Shown here: one piece after another, positions 15,526 through 23,261 of the stretch
Position numbering within the stretch: the stretch's first letter is position 1
How the letters are laid out: each line of letters begins with the position of its first letter
Assembly (NCBI GenBank): GCA_020720045.1
Contig: DYPH01000056.1
Span: 1 to 35,734, forward strand
Direction of reading: 5' to 3'
DNA: 35,734 nucleotides
Origin: Sorangium cellulosum
GTDB lineage: Bacteria > Myxococcota_A > Polyangia > Polyangiales > Polyangiaceae
Notes under the pieces: generated by a model
Databases searched by the model: none
What the model was told of the DNA's origin: nothing
What the model saw: only the letters and a program-made list of their open reading frames with translations
Translations under genes and position numbers: made by a program

Positions 15526-16083
15526 GCGTAAACGTCTTTCAGCGCCACCTCCTCATCCTCCCCGAGGATCAGGCGAACGCCGAATTTGCGAAGGGATTTC
15601 TCCTCGAAGTGCCGATGCGGCGCCAGCGGCAGATTCAGGTCAAGAGCCCGGCAGGGGGGTGGCGTAAGCTGCTCGACGGGGTCGAAGCGCAAATTCCCGA
15701 GCTGCAAAAGATCCCGAATCGCCACCTGGTTCTCTTGATGGATTTCGACGGCTACGCCGCCGAGCGCCGCGCCGAGTTTGAAGAACGAATGGCGGCGGTT
15801 CGCGGCCAAGTCTTTCTCCTCGGCAGCGCCTACAACCCGGAAAAACTGAGGGCGGCCTTAGGGAAAACCGTTCGAAACGGTAGGCTGTGAAGCAGGCCGG
15901 GCATGCGCGCGCGCGTTAGCTCCAGTTGTGCACGCCGTTTCCTCACCGCCGTTGGCGGTTCCGGGCGGACGCGCAGCTGCATCCGCTTCGACCCTGTGGG
16001 ACCACGAGCATCTGCAGAACAATCGAGCGGAGCTGGAACGTCTCGCGGTAGTCCGCCCCATCCTGTTCGACGACGCTCAGTAG
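15522..16083 (+). CDS. Small TOPRIM-like effector partner of the ATPase (frameshifted)
   Basis: A GTG start at 15522 overlaps the corrected stop of the ATPase gene. The product VSVNVFQRHLLILPEDQANA has a Glu15 motif and a later LVLLMDFDG motif (about residues 70-77), matching the conserved Glu and DxD of TOPRIM nucleases. The uncorrected frame stops at 15890 after 122 residues. Removing one A from the AAAA run at 15864-15867 extends it through LWDHEHLQNNRAELERL and VVRPILFDDAQ to TAG at 16081-16083, for about 186 residues. That tail has clear protein character, so I treat the early stop as an indel. The probable role is the nuclease effector of the pair, by analogy with AriB/OLD TOPRIM proteins. 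Its end overlaps the convergent CAP gene. Confidence 0.6.
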
Positions 16084-16702
16084 AAGTTGTGAACGACCCA
16101 GAGCTTGCCGTCCGGCGACGGCGCAAGGCCGCAGAAGACGTGCGTATACTTGGGGCTCGACATGTTCAGGTAGTGGCCGTGCGCTTGGAAATCGGCGCCG
16201 GGCCCTTCGTTCCACATCGACTGGATGCAGCCGTCGAGGGTGCTCTTCGGGTCGTTCGGCCAGCCGGGGCATTCGTTCTGGGCGAACTCGCCGCAGGCCC
16301 CGAAGGCGCCGTGCGCATTGCCGCTGACGCCGTCTTTTTGGGCCTCGCCGGCGGCGCAGCTCTCGTCGAAGACGCCCTCGTCTTCGCTCGGGACCGGCTC
16401 GCGTCCCGCTGGAGGGGCGGCAGGTTTTGCGTCGCCCGGTAACGGTTGATGACGTCGACGCAGTAGCCGCCCGCATCGAAGCCGCCCGGTCCGAAGTCGC
16501 CCGGTCCGCCGGTCGGAGGACGGGACGCTTGCTGCAGCTGCCCGAAGTCACGATGGCCAGCGTTGGGGGCCGGCGGCGCCATTTGCATGCCGGGGTCGGC
16601 CGGGGGCGGGCTCGGCATCGCCGGCTCCGGGGGACCGCCACAGGCGGCGAGTAGAGGGACGGCGGCGGCGAGGGCGATCGCAAACGGGGACCGGTTCTTC
16701 AT
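16077..16702 (-). CDS. CAP/SCP-domain lipoprotein (frameshifted)
   Basis: The start MKNRSPFAIALAAAVPLLAAC is a lipoprotein signal peptide with Cys21. A Pro/Gly-rich linker and the CAP domain opening YCVDVINRYRATQNLPPLQR follow. The first frame then degrades into Arg/Ser/Pro sequence. One base missing near 16397-16405 restores EGVFDESCAAGEAQKDGVSG, then GNAHGAFGACGEFAQNECPG, SMWNEGPGADFQAHGHYLNM and HVFCGLAPSPDGKLWVVHNF to the stop at 16077-16079. The total of 626 bases is one short of a multiple of three, consistent with one deletion. CAP proteins are secreted and of varied function. The conserved Cys residues suit an exported fold. It is convergent with the TOPRIM-like gene. Confidence 0.7.
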
Positions 16703-16826
16703 CGCGTGCAACCCTCGCACACCTGCTTGGCCATGCTCGCCGTTTCCTCACCGGTTCGTGCTCGCCGTCCCCTCAAGCAGCTCCATCCGCTCGCGTTCCT
16801 TGGAAACTCGCGGTAGGGCGGCAGCC

Positions 16827-17954
16827 ATGGTGCGCGTTCAGACGATCCTCCCCGGCCAGAACCTCAAATCGTTCCTCGACTGCGTCGACGGCATCTACCA
16901 GGGCGATCCCCACTACGTCCGCTCCCTCAACCAGGACTTGGAAGATCGCTTCGCGCCGACGAAGAACCCCTTCTTCCACCACGGCGAAGCGGTCGCCTTC
17001 GTTGCCGAAAAGAACGGCAAGATCGTCGGGCGTATCGCGGCGAGCATCGACCGCAGCCACCTCGCGAAGTTCAACGACGCGACCGGCTTCTTCGGCTTCC
17101 TCGACACCGTCGACGACGCCGAGGTCGCCAAGGCGCTCCTCGAAGCGGCGGAAGGCTGGCTCCGCGAGCGGGGGATGAAGCGGATCCTCGGCCCGTTTTC
17201 TCTGAATATCAATGAGGAAACCGGCATGCTCGTCGAAGGCTTCGACACGCCCCCCTACCTGATGATGCCCCACCACCGCCCCTACCAGGCGGGGCTCGTC
17301 GAGGCGGCCGGCTACACGCGCGCGAAGGACTTCTTCGCCTGGCGCTACGAGGTCGGCTCGATCAACACGCGCACTGCGAAGGCCCACGCCGAAATCGCCG
17401 CGCTCCCCAATGTGAAGAGCCGCCCGCTCAACATGAAGGCGCTCGACAAGGACATCCAAGCCTGCGTCGAAATCTTCAATGACGCCTGGGGCGAAAACTG
17501 GGGTGCCGTCCCGATCACCAAGGCCGAGGGCGAGAAGATGGCCCAGGATTTCAAGCTCATTCTGATGCCTGAAATCACGCGCATCGTCGAGATCGACGGC
17601 GAGCCGGCCGCCTTCGCGATCGCCGTCCCGAACCTCAACGAGCTCATCCCCGATCTCGACGGCAAGCTGTTCCCCTTCGGCATCTTGAAGCTCCTCTACC
17701 GCCTCAAGATCGAGAAGCCGAAGACGGCCCGCCTCATGCTCCTCGGCATCCGGAAGAAGTTCCAGAAGCACCGCAAGTACGCCGGTTTGTCCCACTTCAT
17801 GTACACGGAGATGGACGCCGCCGGGAAGAAGCTCGGGATGACCGGGGGCGAGCTCTCGTGGACGCTCGAAGACAACCACGGCATCAACATCGCGATCAAA
17901 TCGCTCGGCGCGAAGGCCTACAAGCGCTACCGGGTTTGGGACAAGGTCCTCTGA
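16827..17954 (+). CDS. GNAT-fold acyltransferase, probable bacterial ceramide synthase (bCerS)
   Basis: A 375-residue cytosolic protein with a GNAT-like fold. It has an N-terminal GDPHYVRSL and KNPFFHHGEAVAFVAEKNG, then GKIVGRIAASIDR, GFFGFLDTVDDAEVAKALLE, GMKRILGPFSLNINEETGML and PPYLMMPHHRPYQAGLVEAA. This family is often labelled GNAT acetyltransferase or dATP pyrophosphohydrolase-like. The Caulobacter ceramide synthase is also described as GNAT-like, and the next gene is an extended SDR, as for the CerS/CerR pair. I therefore infer acylation of 3-ketosphinganine in sphingolipid synthesis. The pairing is suggestive, but no serine palmitoyltransferase gene is present in the window. The start at 16827 follows the in-frame shadow and gives the expected family N-terminus. 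Confidence 0.6.
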   Translation: MVRVQTILPGQNLKSFLDCVDGIYQGDPHYVRSLNQDLEDRFAPTKNPFFHHGEAVAFVAEKNGKIVGRIAASIDRSHLAKFNDATGFFGFLDTVDDAEVAKALLEAAEGWLRERGMKRILGPFSLNINEETGMLVEGFDTPPYLMMPHHRPYQAGLVEAAGYTRAKDFFAWRYEVGSINTRTAKAHAEIAALPNVKSRPLNMKALDKDIQACVEIFNDAWGENWGAVPITKAEGEKMAQDFKLILMPEITRIVEIDGEPAAFAIAVPNLNELIPDLDGKLFPFGILKLLYRLKIEKPKTARLMLLGIRKKFQKHRKYAGLSHFMYTEMDAAGKKLGMTGGELSWTLEDNHGINIAIKSLGAKAYKRYRVWDKVL

Positions 17955-18021
17955 TCGTTTCGCCGCGCTCTTTCGCGCCGCTCCGCCGCTTCGCACGCCC
18001 CTTTTTCAAACGAGATTCTCC

Positions 18022-19008
18022 ATGCGCGTTCTCCTCTCTGGTGGTTCCGGTTTCTTGGGCAGTCACATCGCCGAGCAGCTCACGAAGAGCGGCCACACGG
18101 TGCGCACCCTCGTCCGTCGCAGCTCGAATAAGAAGTTCCTCGAGGGGCTCTCGAACATCGAGTTCGCGAACGGAACCATCGAGGATCGCGGGAGCATCGA
18201 AGCGGCCCTCGACGACGTCGACGCGGTGATCCACTCGGCGGGGCTCGTGAAGGCGCGGAGCCAGGCCGAGTTCGAAGCGACGAACGTGCAAGGCACGCGG
18301 AACATGCTCGAGGCGACCCTCGCCAAAGCGCCGAAGATCAAGCGCTTTGTGCACGTCTCTTCGCTGGCCGCCGTCGGCGCCTCCGAGGACGGCACGCCGG
18401 TCACCACGGCGACGGTCCCCCACCCGGTCACCTCCTACGGCCGCTCGAAGCTCGCCGCCGAGCAGGCGGTCCTCGCGATGAAGGGGCAGCTCCCGGTCAC
18501 GGTGATCCGTCCGCCGGCGATTTACGGCCCCCGCGATCAGGAAATTTTCGCGTTTTTCCAGAGCGTTCAGCGCGGCATCCTGCCGACGGTCGGCAAAGGG
18601 GGGAGCACGATGAGCCTCATCCACGGCGCCGACTGCGCCGCCGCCTGCATCCGCGCCATCGACGCCGACGTCCCGAGCGGCAGCGTCTATTTCGTGGAGG
18701 ACGGGAAGGTCCACCCGCTCACCGCGCTCCTTGAGGAGATCGAGCGCGGCATGGGGAAGAAGGCGCTCCTGCGCATCGCGCTGCCGATGCCGGTGATCAC
18801 GGCGGCGGCGCTCGCGAGCGAAGTCTACGGGAGGCTCGCGAAGAAGGCGGTCATGCTGAACCGCGAGAAAATCAACGAGATCCGCCAGCCCCACTGGGTC
18901 TGCGACGCCTCCGACACGCGCCGCGATCTCGGCTGGGAGCCGAAGGTCCCCCTGGCCGAGGGCGTCCGCGAGACGGCCCGCTGGTACAAAGAGAACGGCT
19001 GGCTCTGA
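18022..19008 (+). CDS. NAD(P)-dependent extended SDR, probable ceramide reductase (CerR)
   Basis: A 328-residue extended short-chain dehydrogenase/epimerase. It shows the dinucleotide-binding motif GGSGFLG (7-13), HSAGLVKARS, the catalytic Ser pair HVSSLAAVGA (about 113-114) and the YxxxK motif as Tyr139 and Lys143. The C-terminal part has NREKINEIRQPHWVCD and TARWYKENGWL, as in 3-beta-HSD-like and HpnA-like SDRs. It lies 67 bases after the GNAT-like gene on the same strand. If that gene is bCerS, this would reduce the 3-keto group of the ceramide precursor. Other epimerase or dehydratase roles remain possible. Confidence 0.75.
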   Translation: MRVLLSGGSGFLGSHIAEQLTKSGHTVRTLVRRSSNKKFLEGLSNIEFANGTIEDRGSIEAALDDVDAVIHSAGLVKARSQAEFEATNVQGTRNMLEATLAKAPKIKRFVHVSSLAAVGASEDGTPVTTATVPHPVTSYGRSKLAAEQAVLAMKGQLPVTVIRPPAIYGPRDQEIFAFFQSVQRGILPTVGKGGSTMSLIHGADCAAACIRAIDADVPSGSVYFVEDGKVHPLTALLEEIERGMGKKALLRIALPMPVITAAALASEVYGRLAKKAVMLNREKINEIRQPHWVCDASDTRRDLGWEPKVPLAEGVRETARWYKENGWL

Positions 19009-19040
19009 CGGGCGGGCGCCCACACACGGGGCGCGTCCGC

Positions 19041-19076
19041 TTGACAAGTTTGCCCTGCGTCGCCACGGTCGCCGCC
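19041..19076 (+). promoter_or_regulatory. Candidate promoter, TTGACA 36 nt before the ATG
   Basis: TTGACA at 19041-19046 starts 36 bases upstream of the ATG at 19077, the same spacing as at 2651 and 33344. The -10 region (CACGGT, 19064-19069) is weak, and no Shine-Dalgarno sequence is seen. Confidence 0.4.
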
Positions 19077-19544
19077 ATGACTGTCATGGACGTTGCCGCA
19101 TCGATCCTCAGCAAGCGCGGCCCGATGACCGCGATGAAGCTTCAGAAGCTCGTCTACTACGCGCAGGCGTGGTCGCTCGTGTGGGATGACCGCCCCCTCT
19201 TCGCGGAGCCGATTCAAGCGTGGGCGAATGGGCCGGTGTGCCCGGCCCTCTATGCGGCGCACAAGGGGCGGTTTCAGCTGAAGGCTGGGGATCTGAACGG
19301 GGACCCGACGGCGCTCGACGGCCAAGCGCTCGAGACCGTCGACGCCGTGCTTGATGCCTACGGGGACCGAACGTCGCAATGGTTAAGCGATCTCACCCAC
19401 ATGGAGGCCCCATGGAAGGACGCACGGCAGGGGACCCCTGAGGGGGCCTCGTCGAACGCGGAGATCAGTCACGCAGCGATGGCCGAGTACTACGGCGGGC
19501 TCGACGCCTCCGCGGTTCGCCTCGATGCCAACGTCGATGGCTAA
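19077..19544 (+). CDS. Panacea-domain (DUF4065) antitoxin
   Basis: A 155-residue protein of the SocA/GepA (DUF4065, Panacea) type. Diagnostic parts are MTAMKLQKLVYYAQAWSLVW (residues about 17-36), LFAEPIQAWANGPVCPALY (41-59) and a C-terminal AEISHAAMAEYYGGL. Panacea proteins are antitoxins that neutralise many unrelated toxins encoded beside them. An upstream in-frame start at 19041 would put the promoter element inside the gene, so I chose 19077. The stop overlaps the ATG of the next gene by eight bases, as in toxin-antitoxin operons. The domain assignment is strong. That it neutralises the neighbouring protein is inferred from context. Confidence 0.88.
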   Translation: MTVMDVAASILSKRGPMTAMKLQKLVYYAQAWSLVWDDRPLFAEPIQAWANGPVCPALYAAHKGRFQLKAGDLNGDPTALDGQALETVDAVLDAYGDRTSQWLSDLTHMEAPWKDARQGTPEGASSNAEISHAAMAEYYGGLDASAVRLDANVDG

Positions 19545-19983
19545 GGGGGCCAAACACGCGCGCGCCGCCCACTCGCCGGTCGCCGGGAAGCACGCGCGCG
19601 CCGCCGCGGTTCCGCCGCCCGAGCACGACGGGAAACCGGTTTGGCGCTTCGGACAAATGGACTTCGGCGGCCCTTTCTCGTGGGCTCAGGCCGACATCGA
19701 GACCCTTGCGAAGGTGTTCAAGAAGCTTGGGAACTTCGAAACGATGACCTGGAGCGAGATCGCCATTGAGGGGAAGAAGTCCCATCACTCGATTTCGTTG
19801 GAGGCCTGTTCGACCGACGCCCAAAACCGCGCCAACGAGCTGAACCTCGCGGTCGACCAGGTCTTTTCCTTTCGTCTCGAAGGCAAGGTCCGTGTGTTCG
19901 GGATTCGTGATCGGTGGATCTGTTCGCTCCTCTGGTACGACCCCGAGCACGCCGTCTGCCCATCGACGCTCAAGCACACGTGA
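19537..19983 (+). CDS. Probable toxin partner of the Panacea antitoxin
   Basis: A 148-residue protein starting at the ATG at 19537 that overlaps the antitoxin stop. The N-terminus is basic and Ala-rich (MAKGAKHARAAHSPVAGKHA). The conserved-looking core runs from KLGNFETMTWSEI to SFRLEGKVRVFGIRDRW and CSLLWYDPEHAVCPS. I recall this core from small proteins found beside DUF4065 genes, but I know no demonstrated activity for it. It has no signal peptide or membrane segment, so a cytosolic target is likely. The frame at 19525 offers another possible start. The assignment as toxin rests on gene order and overlap. Confidence 0.65.
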   Translation: MAKGAKHARAAHSPVAGKHARAAAVPPPEHDGKPVWRFGQMDFGGPFSWAQADIETLAKVFKKLGNFETMTWSEIAIEGKKSHHSISLEACSTDAQNRANELNLAVDQVFSFRLEGKVRVFGIRDRWICSLLWYDPEHAVCPSTLKHT

Positions 19984-20083
19984 CGCGCGTCCGGCGGTCA
20001 CGGCGCGACCGTTCGCCGGCAAAATGCGACCCTTGGTGCCGTTCCCTCTCGGCATCACGCGATGCGCCAGCTAAGCGGACGGG

Positions 20084-21271
20084 ATGCGCGTTGGTATCGA
20101 TGCACTCGCCTTGGCGGTCCCCCCGCTCGCCCTTGAACTCCGCACCCTCGCCGAGGCGCGTGGGGTCCCGCCGGCGAAGTTCGTCGATGGGATCGGCGTC
20201 GAGCGGATGGCGATCGCCCCCCTCGACGAAGACACCGTCACCCTCGCCGCGCGAGCCGGCGCCGCGGCCCTCGCGCAAGCAGGGATTTCTGCCAGCGAAA
20301 TTGGCTATTTGGTCGTAGGGACCGAGACCGCCGTCGATCACTCGAAGCCGGTCGCTTCCTACGTCCAGGGGCTCCTCGGCATCGGCGCCGCCTGCCGGGT
20401 CTACGAAACCAAGCACGCCTGCTTTGGCGCCACCGCCGGGGTGCTCGGCGCCCTCGAGTGGATCCGCGCCGGCGGCGGGAAGCGCCCGCGGATCGCCCTG
20501 GTGATCGCCGCCGACATCGCCCGCTACGGCCTCCAGACGCCCGGCGAGCCGACGCAGGGCGGTGCCGGTGTGGCGCTGATCCTGCGGGAAGACCCGCGCC
20601 TTGTCGAAATCGACGCGACGATCGGCCACTACGCGAGCGACGTCCACGATTTCTGGCGGCCGCTCCCCTCGAAGGACGCCCTCGTCGACGGCGCCTTCTC
20701 CGTCGAGTGCTACCTGAACGCGGTCACGGGCGCCTACCGGAACTTCCAGGAGGAGCGGGAAGAAACCGAGCGGTTTTCGGTGCTTGCCCTCGATCGCCTC
20801 GTCTATCACGTCCCCTACGGCAAGATGGCGATCAAGGCCCACCGCCAGCTCCTCGCCGAGGAGGGGCTCGACGCCGCCGCTGCCGACGCGACGTTCGCCG
20901 AGAAGGTGGGCCCCTCGCTGACGCTCCCGCGGCGCATCGGCAACAGCTACACCGGCTCCCTTTACGCCGCCCTAGGGAGCCTCCTCGCCACCGATCCGGC
21001 CCCCCTCGACGGCGCCCGTCTCGGCCTTTTTTCCTACGGGAGCGGCTCGGCGGCCGCCTTCTTCACGGGGACGGTCGTCGCCGGCGCCCAGAAGCGCGTC
21101 GCCGGCCTCGGGGACGCCCTCGAGCGCCAACGGATCCTCGCCATCGACGAATACGAGGCGCTCTTTCACGCCCGCAACGATCTCGACACGCGCCCCTACG
21201 CCGCCCCAGAAGGCCCCGCCACAAGCCCCCGCTACCTGGGCGTCGACGGCGGAAAGCGCCGCTACGGGTGA
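20084..21271 (+). CDS. mvaS: Hydroxymethylglutaryl-CoA synthase
   Basis: A 395-residue thiolase-fold enzyme that condenses acetyl-CoA with acetoacetyl-CoA to give HMG-CoA in the mevalonate pathway. The catalytic triad is visible: Glu81 in GTETAVDHSKP, Cys113 in ETKHACFGATAG and His242 in YHVPYGKMAI. IGNSYTGSLYAALGS and FSYGSGSAAAFF are also characteristic. The length is near the bacterial norm. The gene stands alone, 100 bases after the toxin-antitoxin pair, and is convergent with the Rpn gene 23 bases away. The mevalonate route for isoprenoids is known in myxobacteria, which supports the taxon guess. Confidence 0.95.
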   Translation: MRVGIDALALAVPPLALELRTLAEARGVPPAKFVDGIGVERMAIAPLDEDTVTLAARAGAAALAQAGISASEIGYLVVGTETAVDHSKPVASYVQGLLGIGAACRVYETKHACFGATAGVLGALEWIRAGGGKRPRIALVIAADIARYGLQTPGEPTQGGAGVALILREDPRLVEIDATIGHYASDVHDFWRPLPSKDALVDGAFSVECYLNAVTGAYRNFQEEREETERFSVLALDRLVYHVPYGKMAIKAHRQLLAEEGLDAAAADATFAEKVGPSLTLPRRIGNSYTGSLYAALGSLLATDPAPLDGARLGLFSYGSGSAAAFFTGTVVAGAQKRVAGLGDALERQRILAIDEYEALFHARNDLDTRPYAAPEGPATSPRYLGVDGGKRRYG

Positions 21272-21294
21272 CGAAGCCCCTTCGCGAGCGGGCG

Positions 21295-22155
21295 TCAGCG
21301 TTTCAGTGCTTCGGGGAGTTCCCCGTCGAAGAGCTGATCGGTCCAGCGGTCGAGGGTCGCCTCGTCGGCGGCCTCTACGCGCGCGCGCTGCTCCGCCGAT
21401 AGGGGGCCGACTTTCTTCGCGAGTTGGCGCGCGAGCGTCGCCGCCTTGCCGGTGCGCTGGCCCTCTTGATGCGCGCTCCCCATCATGTGCCTCCAGCCGC
21501 GCTCGTTGCGGTCCCGTTCCCAGGCAATTCGCTGGGCTTCCGGATCGAGGGACAAGTTCGTGAGGGCGTCGACGGCGGTCTTCATGATCGGGCTCCGGTC
21601 TGCCAGAACTCTTCTCTCTTCATCCGTAGCAGTCAAGAAGCGGCCCCAGTCGACGTCCGCGTCCTGATTGCTCGCTGGCAGTTGCGCGACCTTCTTCAGC
21701 TCCAGGGTGTGGATTTGAAGGTTGTCGCTAAAGAGGCGGCCCTTTGTGTGTTCGGCGACCCGGTAGCGGGAATGAAAGGGCGTATCTTCGTGAAGGTTGT
21801 CGCCGAGCCAGAGCACCGAATAGACGGGATGCAGGGTTGTGTAGCTGTCCCCGGCCGTGAGCTGGTTCGCGTACTCACGGGCCCAATAATAGAGAAATCG
21901 AGAGGTTGTGCCGGGGAGCATCCGCGTCTGCATCTCGATGTCGACGACGCCGTGGCCGGCCATGGTGACGCGAACATCGAGAACGACGCTCTTGTCGTCC
22001 ATCTGTTCCTTGGGCAGTTCCGGGTTCAAGACCTGCAGGCTCGTGATCGGCCCCGGGAGCGTGAGCACCGCTTCAATCATGGCGCGGAGCAGCGGCTCGT
22101 TGCGGGTGAGGAGCATTTTAAAGACAACGTCGAGCTTCGGGTCGAGGGTTTCCAT
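21295..22155 (-). CDS. Rpn-family PD-(D/E)XK nuclease (COG5464-type)
   Basis: A 286-residue protein starting METLDPKLDVVFKMLLTRN, the typical N-terminus of Rpn/PDDEXK transposase-like nucleases. The active-site region is VVLDVRVTMAGHGVVDIEMQ, with Asp60 and the DIEMQ motif (Asp72, Glu74, Gln76). FLYYWAREYANQLTAGDSYTTL follows, as is typical. The C-terminal region contains the Gln/Lys-rich helix GSAHQEGQRTGKAATLARQL. Relatives act in recombination-promoting DNA cleavage or phage defence. I chose the ATG at 22155. The gene is divergent from that at 22410 across a spacer carrying palindromic repeats. Confidence 0.85.
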   Translation of the reverse strand: METLDPKLDVVFKMLLTRNEPLLRAMIEAVLTLPGPITSLQVLNPELPKEQMDDKSVVLDVRVTMAGHGVVDIEMQTRMLPGTTSRFLYYWAREYANQLTAGDSYTTLHPVYSVLWLGDNLHEDTPFHSRYRVAEHTKGRLFSDNLQIHTLELKKVAQLPASNQDADVDWGRFLTATDEERRVLADRSPIMKTAVDALTNLSLDPEAQRIAWERDRNERGWRHMMGSAHQEGQRTGKAATLARQLAKKVGPLSAEQRARVEAADEATLDRWTDQLFDGELPEALKR

Positions 22156-22237
22156 GGCGCCCCCGGTCGGCCGCTCCGCGCGTTTGTTGCGTGAAAAACT
22201 TCGTGCTCCTCCGGCTCTCCCGAGGCCCCCGAGCCCT

Positions 22238-22297
22238 TTCCCGACGTGGGGGGGCGCCTCTCCCGACGCGTCGGGACGGGCCTCCCCACCATCGGGA
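22238..22297. repeat. Palindromic intergenic repeat, second locus
   Basis: The spacer 22156-22409 (254 bp) contains TCCCGACGCGTCGGGA at 22261-22276. The 21-nt segment 22257-22277 is identical to 10999-11019, and CCTCCCC follows closely in both. It lies upstream of the minus-strand Rpn gene, as the first locus lies upstream of the TMTC-like gene. Confidence 0.85.
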
Positions 22298-22409
22298 GCG
22301 GCGTTCCGTGGAAGAAAATCCTTTTGCCCCGCCTCCGGAGTCTCAGGTCTCCTCCGCGGCGTCACCCCGGCTTCCTTCGGGGTGCTCTTGCGGAACCCCG
22401 GAGGCGACG

Positions 22410-23156
22410 ATGACGAAGAAACTCAAGAACACAGAGACCGAAGCGGCGCTTCCGTCGGCAGCGATTTTGGCAGCGTTTGGCGTGGTGGAGGTCGAGGGGC
22501 CGACGGAGAAGATCGACACGCTGCTCGCCGCGGTGGGGCGCGCCGTCCCGACCTACCAGGCCCATCGCGCGCGGTTTCTGGCGCTCCCCGGTTTCGATGC
22601 CGCCTCCTGCGACGCGCTCCCGGCGCTGACCACCGAGCTCGCCGCCGCCGAAAAGGCGTGGCGTCTCTGCCGGCAGGCGAAGATGGAGAGCGATCGCACG
22701 AGCCTTCGCAAGGAGGCCGAAGCGCTGCGGGGCGCGGTGCTGACCGCTGGTCGTTTTCTGTTTCGGCGCCCCGCCGATGCGGCCCACCTGGCGAAGGTGA
22801 ACTACATCGCCGAAGGGGACGATCTCCCCGACTTGATTCAGGACAGGACCGACTGCGCCGAGCTCATCGACGCCCACCCGGAGCTCGGACCACTCCTTGC
22901 GAGCGCCCTCAAGGGGACCCCCGATGCGGCGGCCCGCGCCCGTGAACTCCACGATCTTCTGCTGACGCGGAGCGAGCCGGTCGACGCCGACGCCAAGAAG
23001 CGCGCCCGCGACCAAGCGGCGAAGGCGCTCGTCCTTGTGCTCACGGAGCTCCGTGCGGCGGCCCAGTTCGTCTTCCGCGACGAACCGACGAACCTCCGCG
23101 ACTTCCGCCACCCGACGACCGTCGCCAAGACCCGCAAACCGAAGACGCCCGCGTGA
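22410..23156 (+). CDS. Hypothetical helical protein (248 aa)
   Basis: A 248-residue Ala/Leu-rich protein starting MTKKLKNTETEAALPSAAIL, with GGAGG eight bases before the ATG as a good ribosome-binding site. It is predicted to be mainly helical with no membrane segment. Parts such as AGRFLFRRPADAAHLAKVNY and ALVLVLTELRAAAQFVF suggest a four-helix layout, and the tail is basic (TVAKTRKPKTPA). I recognise no domain. The protein at 2687 has a similar overall design but no clear sequence identity by eye. It ends at a strong two-way terminator shared with the convergent surface-protein gene. Confidence 0.75.
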   Translation: MTKKLKNTETEAALPSAAILAAFGVVEVEGPTEKIDTLLAAVGRAVPTYQAHRARFLALPGFDAASCDALPALTTELAAAEKAWRLCRQAKMESDRTSLRKEAEALRGAVLTAGRFLFRRPADAAHLAKVNYIAEGDDLPDLIQDRTDCAELIDAHPELGPLLASALKGTPDAAARARELHDLLLTRSEPVDADAKKRARDQAAKALVLVLTELRAAAQFVFRDEPTNLRDFRHPTTVAKTRKPKTPA

Positions 23157-23186
23157 AGAAAGCGGTCCAAGAGGCCGCGTCACACA

Positions 23187-23226
23187 AACAAACGCCCGAA
23201 GATCGCGAGATCCTCGGGCGTTTGTT
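23187..23226. terminator. Bidirectional intrinsic terminator hairpin
   Basis: AACAAACGCCCGA (23187-23199) pairs perfectly with TCGGGCGTTTGTT (23214-23226). The inner GATC-GCGA-GATC gives a second stem. It lies between convergent genes ending at 23156 and 23262 and carries A/T-rich outer ends on both strands. Confidence 0.85.
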
Positions 23227-23261
23227 CGTCGATTCTCTTCCAAGAACCGCCGAAACCGCGC

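Noticed and set aside
15327-15667. Arg/Pro-rich C-terminus of the uncorrected ATPase frame
   Set aside because: The shifted sequence has no domain character, and the alternative frame restores conserved motifs and a normal stop.
15933-16753. 16-bp direct repeat CGCCGTTTCCTCACCG at 15933 and 16738 flanking the CAP gene
   Set aside because: It could mark an insertion, but no mobile gene or terminal inverted repeats accompany it, and one copy lies inside the reconstructed TOPRIM-like gene. Chance or a minor repeat is as likely.
17896-19047. 383-codon minus-strand frame
   Set aside because: It is antisense to the SDR gene, which has full cofactor and catalytic motifs.
20458-21402. 314-codon plus frame overlapping mvaS
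   Set aside because: It is a Pro/Arg-rich shadow in a second frame of the HMG-CoA synthase gene.
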